DNA from: an uncultured Lachnospiraceae bacterium
GTDB lineage: Bacteria > Bacillota > Clostridia > Lachnospirales > Lachnospiraceae
NCBI GenBank assembly: GCA_947594855.1
Contig: CANQEL010000003.1
Location: forward strand, 121,139-185,138
Length of the DNA: 64,000 nt
Reading direction: 5' to 3'
Shown here piece by piece: positions 47,059 to 56,186 of the stretch; positions within the stretch are counted from its first letter, which is position 1, and each line of letters starts with the position of its first letter. The notes below the pieces were generated by a model that made no database searches, was not told where the DNA came from, and saw nothing but the letters and a program-made list of their open reading frames with translations. Both the position numbers and the translations under genes were made by a program.

Positions 47059-47088
47059 ATTATACCATATGATTATTACCTAATTCAA
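47059..47088 (-). promoter_or_regulatory. Candidate promoter of the ech-hyp operon
   Basis: Minus-strand TTGAAT (47083-47088), 18-base spacer, TATAAT (47059-47064), in the 100-base gap after leuB. No clear terminator for the leu operon is seen in this gap, so read-through is possible. Confidence 0.5.
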
Positions 47089-47095
47089 CAAAAAG

Positions 47096-48169
47096 CTACT
47101 CTAAATATGATAAAATAGCATCTCCCATTTCCTTACATCCGACAAGAGTACATCCTTCCTGCATTATGTCACCTGTCCTAAGCCCTGCGTCAAGCGCTTT
47201 TGTAACTGCATTTTCAATAGCGTCTGCCTCAGAAGGCATATCAAAACTGAAGCGGCACATCATTGCTGCAGACAATATCGTTCCTATAGGATTAGCCTTA
47301 TTCTGTCCTGCAATGTCAGGCGCCGAACCGTGTATAGGCTCATAAAGTCCGCAGCCTCCATCGCCAAGGCTTGATGACGGAATCATTCCTATTGAACCGG
47401 TAATCATACTTGCCTCATCTGATAATATATCTCCGAACAGATTCTCCGTAACTATAACGTCAAACTGTGAAGGATCTTTAACTATCTGCATGGCGGCATT
47501 ATCAACAAGCATATCGCTGTATTCAACTTCGGGATATTCATCTTTAAGCCTGTGCATTACTTTTCTCCACAGACGGCTTGTATCAAGTACATTTGCTTTA
47601 TCCACGCTGGTAAGCTTATGTCTTCTTTTCATTGCAGTTTCAAAGCCGATGCGTCCTATACGCTCAATCTCATGTTCTGCATATTCCATTATATCCGTTG
47701 CAGTTTCCTCGCCGTCTTTATTTACCGTAGTATGCTCGCCGAAATACACTCCGCCTATAAGTTCCCTGACAACTATGAAATCAATGCCCTTTTCCACAAT
47801 TGAAGGTTTAAGGGGACTTGCCTCGGCAAGCTGCGACCATAATTTTGCAGGTCTGTTGTTGGAATACAATTTCATTCCTCCCCTGAGCGCCAGAAGCCCT
47901 TTCTCAGGTCTCTTATCCCCCGGAACATTGTCCCATTTAGGTCCGCCAACTGCACCAAGCAGCACACTGTCAGAAGCAAGACAGCGCTCAAGCATCTCCT
48001 TTGGAAGAGGCTCTCCCCATTTATCTATGGCACAGCCTCCCATATCCACATCTGTATATTCAAATTTATGGTTATACTTTTCTGCAACCGCATCAAGAAC
48101 TTTTATTGCCTCATTTACAATCTCGGGTCCAATCCCGTCTCCGCGTATAACAGCTATTTTCTTATCCAT
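47096..48169 (-). CDS. leuB: 3-isopropylmalate dehydrogenase
   Basis: 357 aa. Oxidises and decarboxylates 3-isopropylmalate with NAD+. Seen: IRGDGIGPEIV, LLGAVGGPKWD, the substrate loop RELIGGVYFGEH, DKANVLDTSRLWRKV and NLFGDILSDEASMITGSIGM with metal-binding Asp residues, and EPIHGSAPDIAGQNKANPIG. Two bases after leuD. Last gene of leuACDB. Confidence 0.97.
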   Translation of the reverse strand: MDKKIAVIRGDGIGPEIVNEAIKVLDAVAEKYNHKFEYTDVDMGGCAIDKWGEPLPKEMLERCLASDSVLLGAVGGPKWDNVPGDKRPEKGLLALRGGMKLYSNNRPAKLWSQLAEASPLKPSIVEKGIDFIVVRELIGGVYFGEHTTVNKDGEETATDIMEYAEHEIERIGRIGFETAMKRRHKLTSVDKANVLDTSRLWRKVMHRLKDEYPEVEYSDMLVDNAAMQIVKDPSQFDVIVTENLFGDILSDEASMITGSIGMIPSSSLGDGGCGLYEPIHGSAPDIAGQNKANPIGTILSAAMMCRFSFDMPSEADAIENAVTKALDAGLRTGDIMQEGCTLVGCKEMGDAILSYLE

Positions 48170-48170
48170 A

Positions 48171-48662
48171 TTATTTATCTCCCTTTCCGATTGACGCCAT
48201 AAGTCCGCCCTCTGATATTATATTCTGTATAAATTCGGGAAACGGCTCGGCATTATATGTCTCGCCACGTGTAATATTGGTTATAACTCCCGTATCAAAA
48301 TCAATCGAAACTTCGTCGCCGTCATTAATGGCATCGCTTGCCGCTTCACACTCAAGTATCGGAAGTCCTATATTGATGGCATTACGGTAAAAAATACGCG
48401 CAAACGTCTTAGCTATAACACATGATATTCCTGATGTTTTAATTGCAAGCGGCGCATGCTCCCTGGATGAGCCGCATCCGAAATTCAGTCCGCCTACCAT
48501 TATATCTCCCGCTTTTACCTTGCCTGTAAAATCCTTATCTATATCTTCCATACAATGAAGCGCAAGCTCTTTTGCATCAGGCGTATTAAGATAACGCGCC
48601 GGAATAATAACGTCTGTATCAACATTGTCCCCATATTTATGTGCATATCCTTTTGCTTCCAT
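48171..48662 (-). CDS. leuD: 3-isopropylmalate dehydratase small subunit
   Basis: 163 aa swivel-domain subunit of isopropylmalate isomerase. Seen: [21 protein letters not shown] at the N terminus, [20 protein letters not shown] (active loop) and [15 protein letters not shown]. Four bases after leuC. It forms a heterodimer with LeuC. Confidence 0.97.
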   Translation of the reverse strand: MEAKGYAHKYGDNVDTDVIIPARYLNTPDAKELALHCMEDIDKDFTGKVKAGDIMVGGLNFGCGSSREHAPLAIKTSGISCVIAKTFARIFYRNAINIGLPILECEAASDAINDGDEVSIDFDTGVITNITRGETYNAEPFPEFIQNIISEGGLMASIGKGDK

Positions 48663-48666
48663 TATT

Positions 48667-49926
48667 CTATACCTCCTTAGGATTACTTATATAGCCTGTA
48701 AGAGCTGATGCTGCTGCCACTGCCGGGCTTGCAAGATATACTTCGCTTGATGTATGTCCCATACGTCCGACAAAGTTTCGGTTAGTCGTAGATATACATT
48801 TCTCGCCTGATGCAAGTATTCCCATATATCCGCCAAGACACGGTCCGCATGTCGGAGTTGACACAACGCAGCCTGCATCTATAAACGCTTCCATATAACC
48901 TCTGGTAATACATTCTTTGTATATCGCCATTGTTGCAGGAATAATTATTACCCTTACTCCCTTTTTAACCTTTTTGCCTTTAAGTATCTCATATGCCGTC
49001 TCCATATCGGATATCCTTCCGTTGGTACAGCTTCCTATTACTACCTGATCAATCTTAATGTCAGAAGCCTCGCTTACAGGATGTGTATTCTCCGGAAGAT
49101 GCGGATATGATACCGTAGGTTCAAGTTCTGAAAGATTGATTTCTATAGTCTGTGTATATTCTGCATCCTCGTCTGCCTCATACACCATATATTCCCTCTG
49201 TGTCCTTGCATCCAGATACTCTCTTGTAATATCATCTACAGGGAATATTCCGTTCTTGGCTCCTGCTTCAATTGCCATATTACATATGGTAAGACGGTCG
49301 TCTATATTAAGTGAACTTACTCCTTCCCCGCAGAATTCCATACTCTGGTAAAGCGCCCCGTCAACACCAATCTTTCCTATGATGTCAAGGATTACATCCT
49401 TACCTGATACCCATTTTCCAAGTTTTCCGTTAAGTACTATTTTTATTGCCGAAGGAACCTTAAACCAGCATTTGCCTGTCGCCATTCCTGCTGCCATATC
49501 AGTACTTCCGACACCGGTTGAAAAAGCTCCTACCGCTCCATAAGTACATGTATGGCTGTCAGCACCAATTATGCAGTCTCCTGCGGTTACGATACCTTTC
49601 TCCGGAAGAAGGGCGTGTTCAACTCCCATCTCACCTACATCATAGAAATTCTCTATGTCATATTTATGCGCAAACTCCCTGCACTGTTTTGACTGTTCTG
49701 CAGCCTTTATATCTTTATTAGGCGCAAAATGGTCAAGTACTATATTAATTCTCCTGCGGTCAAATACACTGTCAAATCCTGCTTTTTCAAATTCGTTTAT
49801 AGCTACAGGAGTTGTTATGTCATTTCCAAGTACTATATCAAGCGAAGCATTGATAAGCTGCCCTGCCTTAACGGAAGGAAGACCTGCATGTGCTGCAAGA
49901 ATCTTCTGTGTCATAGTCATTCCCAT
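48667..49926 (-). CDS. leuC: 3-isopropylmalate dehydratase large subunit
   Basis: 419 aa aconitase-type subunit with one [4Fe-4S] cluster. Cluster cysteines in IGSCTNGR and PTCGPCLGG; also [23 protein letters not shown] and [10 protein letters not shown]. The ATG at 49926, nine bases after GGAG, is preferred to in-frame ATGs upstream that abut that site. Overlap with the leuA end is avoided (gap 16 bases). Confidence 0.96.
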   Translation of the reverse strand: MGMTMTQKILAAHAGLPSVKAGQLINASLDIVLGNDITTPVAINEFEKAGFDSVFDRRRINIVLDHFAPNKDIKAAEQSKQCREFAHKYDIENFYDVGEMGVEHALLPEKGIVTAGDCIIGADSHTCTYGAVGAFSTGVGSTDMAAGMATGKCWFKVPSAIKIVLNGKLGKWVSGKDVILDIIGKIGVDGALYQSMEFCGEGVSSLNIDDRLTICNMAIEAGAKNGIFPVDDITREYLDARTQREYMVYEADEDAEYTQTIEINLSELEPTVSYPHLPENTHPVSEASDIKIDQVVIGSCTNGRISDMETAYEILKGKKVKKGVRVIIIPATMAIYKECITRGYMEAFIDAGCVVSTPTCGPCLGGYMGILASGEKCISTTNRNFVGRMGHTSSEVYLASPAVAAASALTGYISNPKEV

Positions 49927-49942
49927 ATATGTCATCTCCTTT

Positions 49943-51607
49943 TTAAATAATATAATCACTGTTGTTATACGCGCTCACAAGCGCCTTGATTCCCGCTTTT
50001 ATAATATCGGAATCCGTACCTGCTCCCCACGACATAGTTCCGTCTTCCAGCCTTATTCCCAGATATGCAGCCGCATCGCTGTTTGAACCGTGCGAAAGGC
50101 TGTGCTCCGAATAATGTTCTATGTGGAACTCAAGGCTGGTATATTTCTTTATCGCATTGCTTACCGCATCCAGACGCCCATTTCCATGAGCAGATACAAC
50201 ATGCATGATTCCGTTAAGTTCTATACTTACCTTTGCAACGATTCCGTCTTCCTGTACGAAATGCGCTTCAACAACATTAAGCGGTTTTGTCTTGTTAAGA
50301 TAAGTCTTTTTGAAAATATCGTATATCTCATCAGGCTTCATTTCACTGTGCGTCTTATCAGATACACCCTTTACCATATATGCAAAATGCTCACGCATAT
50401 CATGCGGAAGTTCATATCCGTAATTCTGCGCAAGTATATATCCTATACCGCCTTTTCCGCTCTGGCTGTTTACCCTTATTACATCCGCATCATAAGTTCT
50501 TCCTATATCTTTAGGGTCCACAGGAATATACGGAACTGTCCATTCATGCAGATGGTGTTCATCCTTCCAGTGCATGCCTTTAGCAATCGCATCCTGATGG
50601 CTTCCGGAAAATGCTGCAAATACAAGTGCTCCTGCATATGGCGTACGTTCATACACATGCATTCCCGTTACTTCTTCATATAATTTTACTATTGAGGGCA
50701 TATCCGAAAAATCAAGCCCCGGATCTACACCGTGGCTGTACATATTCATTGCAAGCGTAATTATATCCACGTTGCCGGTACGCTCACCATTTCCGAAAAG
50801 CGTTCCCTCAATTCTGTCAGCGCCCGCAAGAAGCGCAAGTTCTGCATCTGCAACGCCGCATCCCCTGTCATTGTGCGGATGTATTGAAAGTATCACATTA
50901 TCCCTGTATTTCATATTGTCACTCATATATTCAATCTGGTTTGCATATATGTGGCTCATGCTCATTGATACCGTAACAGGAAGGTTAATAATTACAGGAT
51001 TATCGTCTGAAGGCTCAAGTATATCAAGAACGGCATTACATACGTCAAGAGCATATTCAGGCTCGGTACCTGTAAAACTTTCCGGGCTGTATTCAAATCT
51101 GAAATTACCGTCATACTCATCTGCAAGCTGTTTTACAAGTTTTGCGCCGTCAGTAGCAATCTGCATAATTTCCTCTTTTGACATCCTAAAGACCTGTTCC
51201 CTCTGCGCAACACTCGTCGAATTATAAAAATGCACAATTGCATTCGGAGCTCCGGCAAGGGCTTCAAAAGTTTTTCTGATTATGTGGTCACGGCACTGCG
51301 TAAGCACCTGTACAGTTACATCTTCCGGTATCATATTGTTATCAATAAGAGTTCTAAGGAAATTGTACTCCGTATCGCTTGCAGCAGGGAAACCGACTTC
51401 AATCTCCTTAAACCCGATATCTACAAGCATCTTAAAAAATTTAACTTTTTCTTCAAGTCCCATCGGTATAACCAGACTCTGATTACCGTCGCGAAGGTCT
51501 ACGCTGCACCACGCCGGTGCTTTCTCAATATGGTCCTTATGAACCCATCTGTACTCTGTCTTAGGCGGATTATAATAACCCGGACTATACTTGGTCACAT
51601 CCATCAT
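49943..51607 (-). CDS. leuA: 2-isopropylmalate synthase, type 2
   Basis: 554 aa. Condenses acetyl-CoA with 2-ketoisovalerate, the first step of leucine synthesis. DRE-TIM barrel with [12 protein letters not shown] (R-D metal/base residues), metal ligands HPHNDRG near 244, [10 protein letters not shown], and a C-terminal allosteric LeuA dimer domain (about 430-554) for leucine feedback. N terminus [31 protein letters not shown] marks the longer type 2 (LeuA_bact_type2) form. AGGAGG lies 11 bases before the ATG. Confidence 0.95.
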   Translation of the reverse strand: MMDVTKYSPGYYNPPKTEYRWVHKDHIEKAPAWCSVDLRDGNQSLVIPMGLEEKVKFFKMLVDIGFKEIEVGFPAASDTEYNFLRTLIDNNMIPEDVTVQVLTQCRDHIIRKTFEALAGAPNAIVHFYNSTSVAQREQVFRMSKEEIMQIATDGAKLVKQLADEYDGNFRFEYSPESFTGTEPEYALDVCNAVLDILEPSDDNPVIINLPVTVSMSMSHIYANQIEYMSDNMKYRDNVILSIHPHNDRGCGVADAELALLAGADRIEGTLFGNGERTGNVDIITLAMNMYSHGVDPGLDFSDMPSIVKLYEEVTGMHVYERTPYAGALVFAAFSGSHQDAIAKGMHWKDEHHLHEWTVPYIPVDPKDIGRTYDADVIRVNSQSGKGGIGYILAQNYGYELPHDMREHFAYMVKGVSDKTHSEMKPDEIYDIFKKTYLNKTKPLNVVEAHFVQEDGIVAKVSIELNGIMHVVSAHGNGRLDAVSNAIKKYTSLEFHIEHYSEHSLSHGSNSDAAAYLGIRLEDGTMSWGAGTDSDIIKAGIKALVSAYNNSDYII

Positions 51608-51949
51608 AAGCTCTCATTCCTCCTATTAAAATTTAGAATAAATAAAATAGAAAAGCCCCGTCCCAAAAGATAATTCTTAAGAGACGAGACCTGTTACCTA
51701 CGTATCAGGTACCCGCGGTACCACTCTGTTTGCTGCATATGCAGCCACTCGCTACAGTCGGCATTGTGCGAACTGCTTCCTTATGATAACGGCAGGATTC
51801 CGGTACAGCCTACTTTTATACATTTCGGCGGTACTGCTCAGGGGCCAGTATACACAAGGTGTGGTACCATCTCTCACCAAACGACAGCTCTCTGAAAACA
51901 CATTACTTATGCTTTCTCCCCGTCAACGCATTTATTATTACTATTATAT
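51608..51949 (-). promoter_or_regulatory. T-box leader of the leu operon
   Basis: The minus strand reads GAGTGGTACCGCGGGT at 51711-51726, the T-box sequence that pairs with an uncharged tRNA CCA end. Upstream (to about 51925) is a long Stem I with an AGAGAGCTG segment and a base stem TGACGG (51920-51925) pairing with CCGTTA (near 51787-51792). Next to the base stem the strand reads GGAATCCTG, containing both CTG (Leu) and ATC (Ile), so the specifier codon is uncertain. Downstream is the terminator at 51655-51690. Uncharged tRNA should allow read-through into leuA. Confidence 0.92.
51655..51690 (-). terminator. T-box regulated terminator
   Basis: GTCTCGTCTC (plus 51681-51690) pairs with GGGACGGGGC (plus 51655-51664) with G-U pairs, followed by UUUUCUAUUUUAUUU on the minus strand. 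It competes with the T-box antiterminator. Confidence 0.85.
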
Positions 51950-51955
51950 TCGGAT

Positions 51956-51984
51956 ATTCTACCAAAAAGAAATATTATTGTCAA
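51956..51984 (-). promoter_or_regulatory. Promoter of the leu operon
   Basis: Minus-strand TTGACA (51979-51984), 17-base spacer, TAGAAT (51956-51961). The -35 box overlaps the stop codon region of the upstream lipoprotein gene. Confidence 0.75.
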
Positions 51985-54257
51985 GCATTCTCATTTACAT
52001 ATTTATATACCCGGTCCTGAAGTATATTAACAACATCATCAGCAGACTTGCTTCCCCTGAAATATCCGTAAACCTCTTCACTGACTATTTTTATAACTTC
52101 ACTGTTATCCGTTTTGAATTTTGCGTTTTTAATAAGGTTTTTTATCAGCTCCACATCCTTATCAGTAAAAATACTGTTGTCAATCTCAAGGTTATTCACC
52201 ATAGACGTTCCGTCACTGTACGGCGTTACAACCGTTCCGTCCTCTTCGGTATATGTCTCTGCTGCCGATACCCTGCGTATAAGCTTTTCAAATTCTTCTT
52301 TTCCTGCCGGCATATAAGCATGCATAGTTTCTTCTGCATCATATTCCCCCTCAGGATTATATGTTACAATGCTTTTAATAAAATCCCATGCCGCTTCTTT
52401 GTTTTCAGAAGAAGCCGTCATTGCAGGCGCGCTGCCCTCAGGACATATATATGTTCCATTCCTGTCCTCTGCAGGATATCCCGTATATTCAATATCATTA
52501 CTAAAGAGTGTCTGTCCGTATCTCAAGTCAGTTATATCGGAGATATCGATAAAATCAATAAGGATTTTCCCATTCTTTATATATTTTCGTACATCATTAT
52601 AATCATTATAGATTTCATAATTCTCCGGGAATCTGTTACAGAATTCAATAAGCTTTTTAAATTCCCCGTCCTTAAAATTCACTTCACCCGTATTCCAGTC
52701 AATATAGCTGTCTATAGTATATTTTATAAGGCTGTCAAATATCTCGCTTTTTGAATCGGTGCTGCTTAACATCGTCTCCTCAGGCTTTGAGTTATAATAG
52801 TCGATAAATTCATCCATAGTCCAGCCTGTATTATACTGCCCCGCATCCGAAGCTTTTGCCGCCATTGTCTTTATACTAAATTTTTTCATAATATAGTACA
52901 ATTTGCCGTCTGTAGTCATTACATCAATAAGACCGTCTGTAAAATAATCTTCATTTAATGTATCATCCTTTTTAAGATATGGCATAAGGTCGCAGAAAAG
53001 TCCCGCTTTTTCATATTTTGCCACATCTACCGTATTTATATCGATTACATCAGGTATATTGCCGGTCATTACATCCCTTGCCAGAGCCTCGCCGGGGTCG
53101 CTTTCATTATTGTAATCTATAAGCTTAACCTTATATTTGTCACTTGTCCTGTTGTATCTTATAACATTTTCCTTACGCTCCTGATCCGCCATTACAGCTC
53201 CGTCTTTGCAGAGCGCGGCATATTTTATTACCTGTTTTTCCGAAACAGGCGTTTTCTCAATATACCCAAAGGTATACCTCATCATATTATCCCTATATAT
53301 TAAAAACATCCGTCCGTCATCAGTATACGTAAGACTCTGTACATACATGCCTATGATTCCCGTATCAAGCCAGTTAAGCATGTGTTTCATTTCATGCGAG
53401 CTGTTATCATACATATACAGATTATCCATATCCCTCACATAAAATGACGTATCATTATATCCGTCGTACATGAAGCTTTTTGGAGGTCCGCCATGTCCGT
53501 CGTATCCAAAATTATATTCATCACCGGATATCGTCTCATATGAAAGCTCGCCTTTACCTGTGTCCACATACGAATATTTCAGATCATATCCCGTATTTGT
53601 ACCCACAATGAGCTTTCCGTTATTATCAAATATTATATCCTCTATAAAATCATCAGTATATATTGCGCAGGTCTTATTTCCCGCCTCATCAAATCCAAGC
53701 AGGCACGAGCTATACTCTCCTGTATCGCAGTCTGCCGCAATATACAGCGTACCATCCCCGGCATACCTCGCTTTAGTCATCCTAAGCCCGTTTTCACCGT
53801 CACTGCCGTCATTAATATTAGGAAACACTACCTCTTCCTTACTGTTTACGATAAGACAGTCAAGCTCCGACACATTATCAATAGAACACATCTCCGAATA
53901 TGTGCCCTCCTTAAGGTCATACTTATACACTTTCCCTTCATCAGTATCCTTGCCGTATTTTTCCTGCATCTCTTCAGGCGATAGATTTATCACATCATTA
54001 TAATATTCTTCATCATATTTCGGCGTTATCTTTACCGCATAGTACAGATTATTGTTATTTACACAGCTTCCATATATCTGCGTATCAAATCCGTTTGGAT
54101 ACATTTCATTATATTTATCATCTACTCCTACCTTTATTTCATTATATACATATGAATCCTCACCTGTATCTGTTTCTGTTTCTTTTTCTCTCCCACATGC
54201 CGCAAATATCATTACGCACATAACCGCAGCAATTATTAATATCTTTTTTTTATACAT
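51981..54257 (-). CDS. Extracellular solute-binding-type lipoprotein with N-terminal propeller-like region
   Basis: 758 aa. Lipoprotein signal peptide MYKKKILIIAAVMCVMIF with lipobox FAAC. The N-terminal half (about 40-360) has repeated strands with YNFGYDGHGG and DNLYMYDNSSHEM, resembling a beta-propeller. The C-terminal half resembles family 1 sugar-binding proteins: DVIDINTVDVAKYEKAGLFCDLMPYL, DGKLYYI, YICPEGSAPAMTASSENKEAAWDFIKSI. No permease or ATPase genes adjoin it, so it may be an orphan sensor or binding protein. ATG at 54257 chosen over the GTG at 54263. Its promoter closely matches that of the lipoprotein gene at 58938. Confidence 0.8.
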   Translation of the reverse strand: MYKKKILIIAAVMCVMIFAACGREKETETDTGEDSYVYNEIKVGVDDKYNEMYPNGFDTQIYGSCVNNNNLYYAVKITPKYDEEYYNDVINLSPEEMQEKYGKDTDEGKVYKYDLKEGTYSEMCSIDNVSELDCLIVNSKEEVVFPNINDGSDGENGLRMTKARYAGDGTLYIAADCDTGEYSSCLLGFDEAGNKTCAIYTDDFIEDIIFDNNGKLIVGTNTGYDLKYSYVDTGKGELSYETISGDEYNFGYDGHGGPPKSFMYDGYNDTSFYVRDMDNLYMYDNSSHEMKHMLNWLDTGIIGMYVQSLTYTDDGRMFLIYRDNMMRYTFGYIEKTPVSEKQVIKYAALCKDGAVMADQERKENVIRYNRTSDKYKVKLIDYNNESDPGEALARDVMTGNIPDVIDINTVDVAKYEKAGLFCDLMPYLKKDDTLNEDYFTDGLIDVMTTDGKLYYIMKKFSIKTMAAKASDAGQYNTGWTMDEFIDYYNSKPEETMLSSTDSKSEIFDSLIKYTIDSYIDWNTGEVNFKDGEFKKLIEFCNRFPENYEIYNDYNDVRKYIKNGKILIDFIDISDITDLRYGQTLFSNDIEYTGYPAEDRNGTYICPEGSAPAMTASSENKEAAWDFIKSIVTYNPEGEYDAEETMHAYMPAGKEEFEKLIRRVSAAETYTEEDGTVVTPYSDGTSMVNNLEIDNSIFTDKDVELIKNLIKNAKFKTDNSEVIKIVSEEVYGYFRGSKSADDVVNILQDRVYKYVNENA

Positions 54258-54302
54258 AATCACTTCCGCTTCCTTCCTTTTATATGATATTATTGCATAA
54301 TT

Positions 54303-54331
54303 ATATTACTTCAAATATTGTGCATTGTCAA
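54303..54331 (-). promoter_or_regulatory. Promoter of the solute-binding lipoprotein gene (twin 1)
   Basis: TTGACA (54326-54331), 17-base spacer, TAATAT (54303-54308) on the minus strand. About 65 bases around it (54279-54345) are nearly identical to 58955-59017. Confidence 0.75.
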
Positions 54332-54353
54332 GTACTTGGCTAAAAATTGGTAG

Positions 54354-54392
54354 AAAGTAAAAAGAAAAACTGCCTTCTAAAAGATAGCAGTT
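54354..54392 (-). terminator. Terminator of the tRNA cluster
   Basis: AACTGC (54368-54373) pairs with GCAGTT (54387-54392), followed on the minus strand by a U-rich run through 54354-54367. Confidence 0.75.
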
Positions 54393-54433
54393 CGTATATA
54401 AACAATATCACATATTATCTAATATCCGTATAG

Positions 54434-54505
54434 CTGGGCTAGCTGGATTCGAACCAGCGCATGCAGCAGTCAAAGTGCTGTGTCTTACCGCTTGACGATA
54501 GCCCA
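54434..54505 (-). tRNA. tRNA-Gln (TTG)
   Basis: 72 nt cloverleaf on the minus strand. Acceptor arms TGGGCTA/TAGCCCA, T-arm GGTTCGAATCC, anticodon TTG in CACTTTGACTG. CCA is not encoded. Confidence 0.93.
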
Positions 54506-54520
54506 ATAATAAATAAAAAA

Positions 54521-54595
54521 GGTGGATAAAGGGATTCGAACCCTTGGCCTCCAGAGCCACAATCTGGCGCGCTAACCAGCTGCGCTATACCCACC
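54521..54595 (-). tRNA. tRNA-His (GTG)
   Basis: Minus strand. Anticodon GTG in AGATTGTGGCT, T-arm GGGTTCGAATCCC, with the extra 5' G opposite C73 typical of tRNA-His. Second in an Arg-His-Gln transcript. Confidence 0.94.
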
Positions 54596-54601
54596 ATGAA
54601 A

Positions 54602-54675
54602 CGTGCCAGAAGGGATTCGAACCCCCGACAAACGGCTTAGAAGGCCGTTGCTCTATCCAACTGAGCTACTGGCAC
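54602..54675 (-). tRNA. tRNA-Arg (TCT)
   Basis: Minus strand. Anticodon TCT in GCCTTCTAAGC, acceptor GTGCCAG/CTGGCAC, T-arm GGGTTCGAATCCC. First gene of the cluster, reading AGA/AGG codons. Confidence 0.94.
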
Positions 54676-54706
54676 ACACAGATGCTTTCCTAGTCTGACC
54701 TATACT

Positions 54707-54735
54707 AGTCTACATTAAGCATTTGGTTTTGTCAA
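54707..54735 (-). promoter_or_regulatory. Promoter of the tRNA cluster
   Basis: TTGACA (54730-54735), 17-base spacer, TAGACT (54707-54712) on the minus strand, about 30 bases before tRNA-Arg. Confidence 0.65.
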
Positions 54736-54769
54736 CAAAAAATTTTGCCCACATAAAATGAGTGTTTTT

Positions 54770-55336
54770 TTACAATCTGTCATATAAAATAACTGATTTA
54801 CCTGTTGATCTACGGATTTTCTCCTTATACAACAATGTCCATGACGCCTGATTCTGTGTATAATCCCTTCTGCTTTGCGGGAAAAAAGAACGACAGTAAT
54901 ATTTATCATCTTCTTTCCTTGATAAAAAAATAAACACATTCCTGCCTTTTGCCTTATTTTTCATAAGATAATCTGCCTCTATCATTGAGTGTATATTATT
55001 TCTCCTGTTATACTTGAATATCGTATCATTGCTGTCAAATAAATCTTCCAATAACGGCAGCATATCTACTCGCTCTGCAATATTTTTATAAAAATCTGAC
55101 ATTTCAACTTGCGATGCTGTTATAATCTCTTCTCTTATTTCATCAAAAACAATTCCCCTGTCACGTCTCAGTTCTGCTCTGTCTGTCAGATATTGCAACC
55201 CCATTAAATGATAACAATCTTTCTTATCAAATATAATTCTCAGGGTTATAGCCACTCCTTTTCTGCCAAGCAGAATATTATATTCCGTGTCAAGTAACGA
55301 TTCAAAAGAAATAACACAATCATATATATTATTCAT
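54770..55336 (-). CDS. PBECR4-like nuclease-fold protein
   Basis: 188 aa. The N-terminal part contains AITLRIIFDKKDCYHLMGLQYL and the C-terminal part FIFLSRKEDDKYYCRSFFPQSRRDYTQNQASWTLLYKEKI. This pattern matches, by recall, the PBECR4 domain (Barnase-EndoU-ColicinE5/D-RelE-like nuclease 4) found in phage and conflict genes. ATG at 55336 with AGGATGAGG before it. It stands alone behind a ~200-nt structured leader with a near-perfect palindrome. Activity and partner are unknown; no protein antitoxin adjoins it. Confidence 0.65.
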   Translation of the reverse strand: MNNIYDCVISFESLLDTEYNILLGRKGVAITLRIIFDKKDCYHLMGLQYLTDRAELRRDRGIVFDEIREEIITASQVEMSDFYKNIAERVDMLPLLEDLFDSNDTIFKYNRRNNIHSMIEADYLMKNKAKGRNVFIFLSRKEDDKYYCRSFFPQSRRDYTQNQASWTLLYKEKIRRSTGKSVILYDRL

Positions 55337-55362
55337 AACCTCATCCTATCCGTACTTTTATA

Positions 55363-55396
55363 TTAGAAAAGCCCTGCTTAAGCAGAGCTTTTCTAA
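55363..55396. terminator. Near-perfect palindrome/terminator before the PBECR4-like gene
   Basis: TTAGAAAAGC..CTGCTTAAGCAG..GCTTTTCTAA, a 34-base palindrome with one mismatched pair. It can terminate transcripts in either direction; here it lies between the upstream promoter and the PBECR4-like start. Confidence 0.7.
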
Positions 55397-55530
55397 CATT
55401 TTCTTTCAACAGCAGAACTGTCTAGCCGGATTGTGGTAAATGTCAAACCCTTATAAAGCTAATAAGATACTGCACTCCGGCACAACACCTTATTTTAACG
55501 CTTTGACAGACACTCAAGTTGCCCATCTTT
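55397..55530 (-). ncRNA. Putative structured leader RNA of the PBECR4-like gene
   Basis: A promoter at 55537-55565 would start an RNA about 190 nt before the gene. It can fold: GCCGGA pairs with TCCGGC around an inner CTTAT/ATAAG hairpin, then CAG/CTG, then the palindrome terminator. No ORF is evident. This could be an attenuator or a small RNA ending at the palindrome; neither matches a family I know. Confidence 0.4.
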
Positions 55531-55536
55531 ATTATT

Positions 55537-55565
55537 ATAATACCGTATGTCAAAAAATATGTCAA
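55537..55565 (-). promoter_or_regulatory. Promoter upstream of the PBECR4-like gene
   Basis: TTGACA (55560-55565), 17-base spacer, TATTAT (55537-55542) on the minus strand, directly after the ABC ATPase stop. Confidence 0.6.
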
Positions 55566-56186
55566 TCAAATTTTCCCTCCGTCAATCTCATAGATTCTGT
55601 CACATATATAATTAATATCGTTTTCATTATGTGAAGCAAGTATTATTGTTTTCCCTTTCTTTTTTTCTTCAACCAATACATCCCTCATTCTTGCCGTCAT
55701 AGCTTTATCAAGTCCGTTAAACGGCTCATCAAGAATAAGAATATCGGGATTTTCCATTAAAGCCTGAGCTATGCCAAGCCTCTGGCGCATACCGAGAGAA
55801 TACTTTTTAACACTTCTTTTATTATCAGGATCAAGACCGACAAATTCCATAAACTCCCGTATTTTATTTTTATCAATAATCTTTTCTATTCCGGCCAGCA
55901 CCTGCAGGTTTTCATAACCGGTCATATATGGGACAAATCCCGGCGTCTCAATAATAAAGCCTGTATTGGGAGCAAATTCAACATCTTTTCCGATTATTTT
56001 TCCGTTTACGGTTATTTCTCCGGTAAACATTGTGTTAAATCCGCATATGCATTTCATCAGCATGGTTTTTCCTGAACCGTTTCCTCCGACAAGACCTACT
56101 GCTTCGCCTTTTTTTGCACTTATAGATACATTATCAAGTATTTGGTATTTATTAAGCACTAAAGAAACATTATCTACATTAATCAT
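55566..56186 (-). CDS. ABC transporter ATP-binding protein
   Basis: 206 aa nucleotide-binding subunit. Walker A GGNGSGKT (about 35-42), signature YSLGMRQRLGIA, Walker B DILILDEPFNGLD, and H-loop SHNEND. Short form typical of exporters paired with separate permeases. Its ATG overlaps the stop of the upstream permease (ATGA). Probably energises the two membrane proteins encoded before it. Confidence 0.94.
   Translation of the reverse strand: MINVDNVSLVLNKYQILDNVSISAKKGEAVGLVGGNGSGKTMLMKCICGFNTMFTGEITVNGKIIGKDVEFAPNTGFIIETPGFVPYMTGYENLQVLAGIEKIIDKNKIREFMEFVGLDPDNKRSVKKYSLGMRQRLGIAQALMENPDILILDEPFNGLDKAMTARMRDVLVEEKKKGKTIILASHNENDINYICDRIYEIDGGKI

Noticed and set aside
47490..48194. Plus-strand 234-codon ORF opposite leuB
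   Set aside because: Exact antisense of a well-conserved gene, Ser/Ile-rich composition, no ribosome site or domain; a shadow ORF.
51783..52754. Plus-strand 323-codon ORF across the T-box and the end of the lipoprotein gene
   Set aside because: Antisense to a convincing riboregulator and lipoprotein; composition (Ile/Phe/Tyr/Arg) is that of complementary AT-rich coding DNA.
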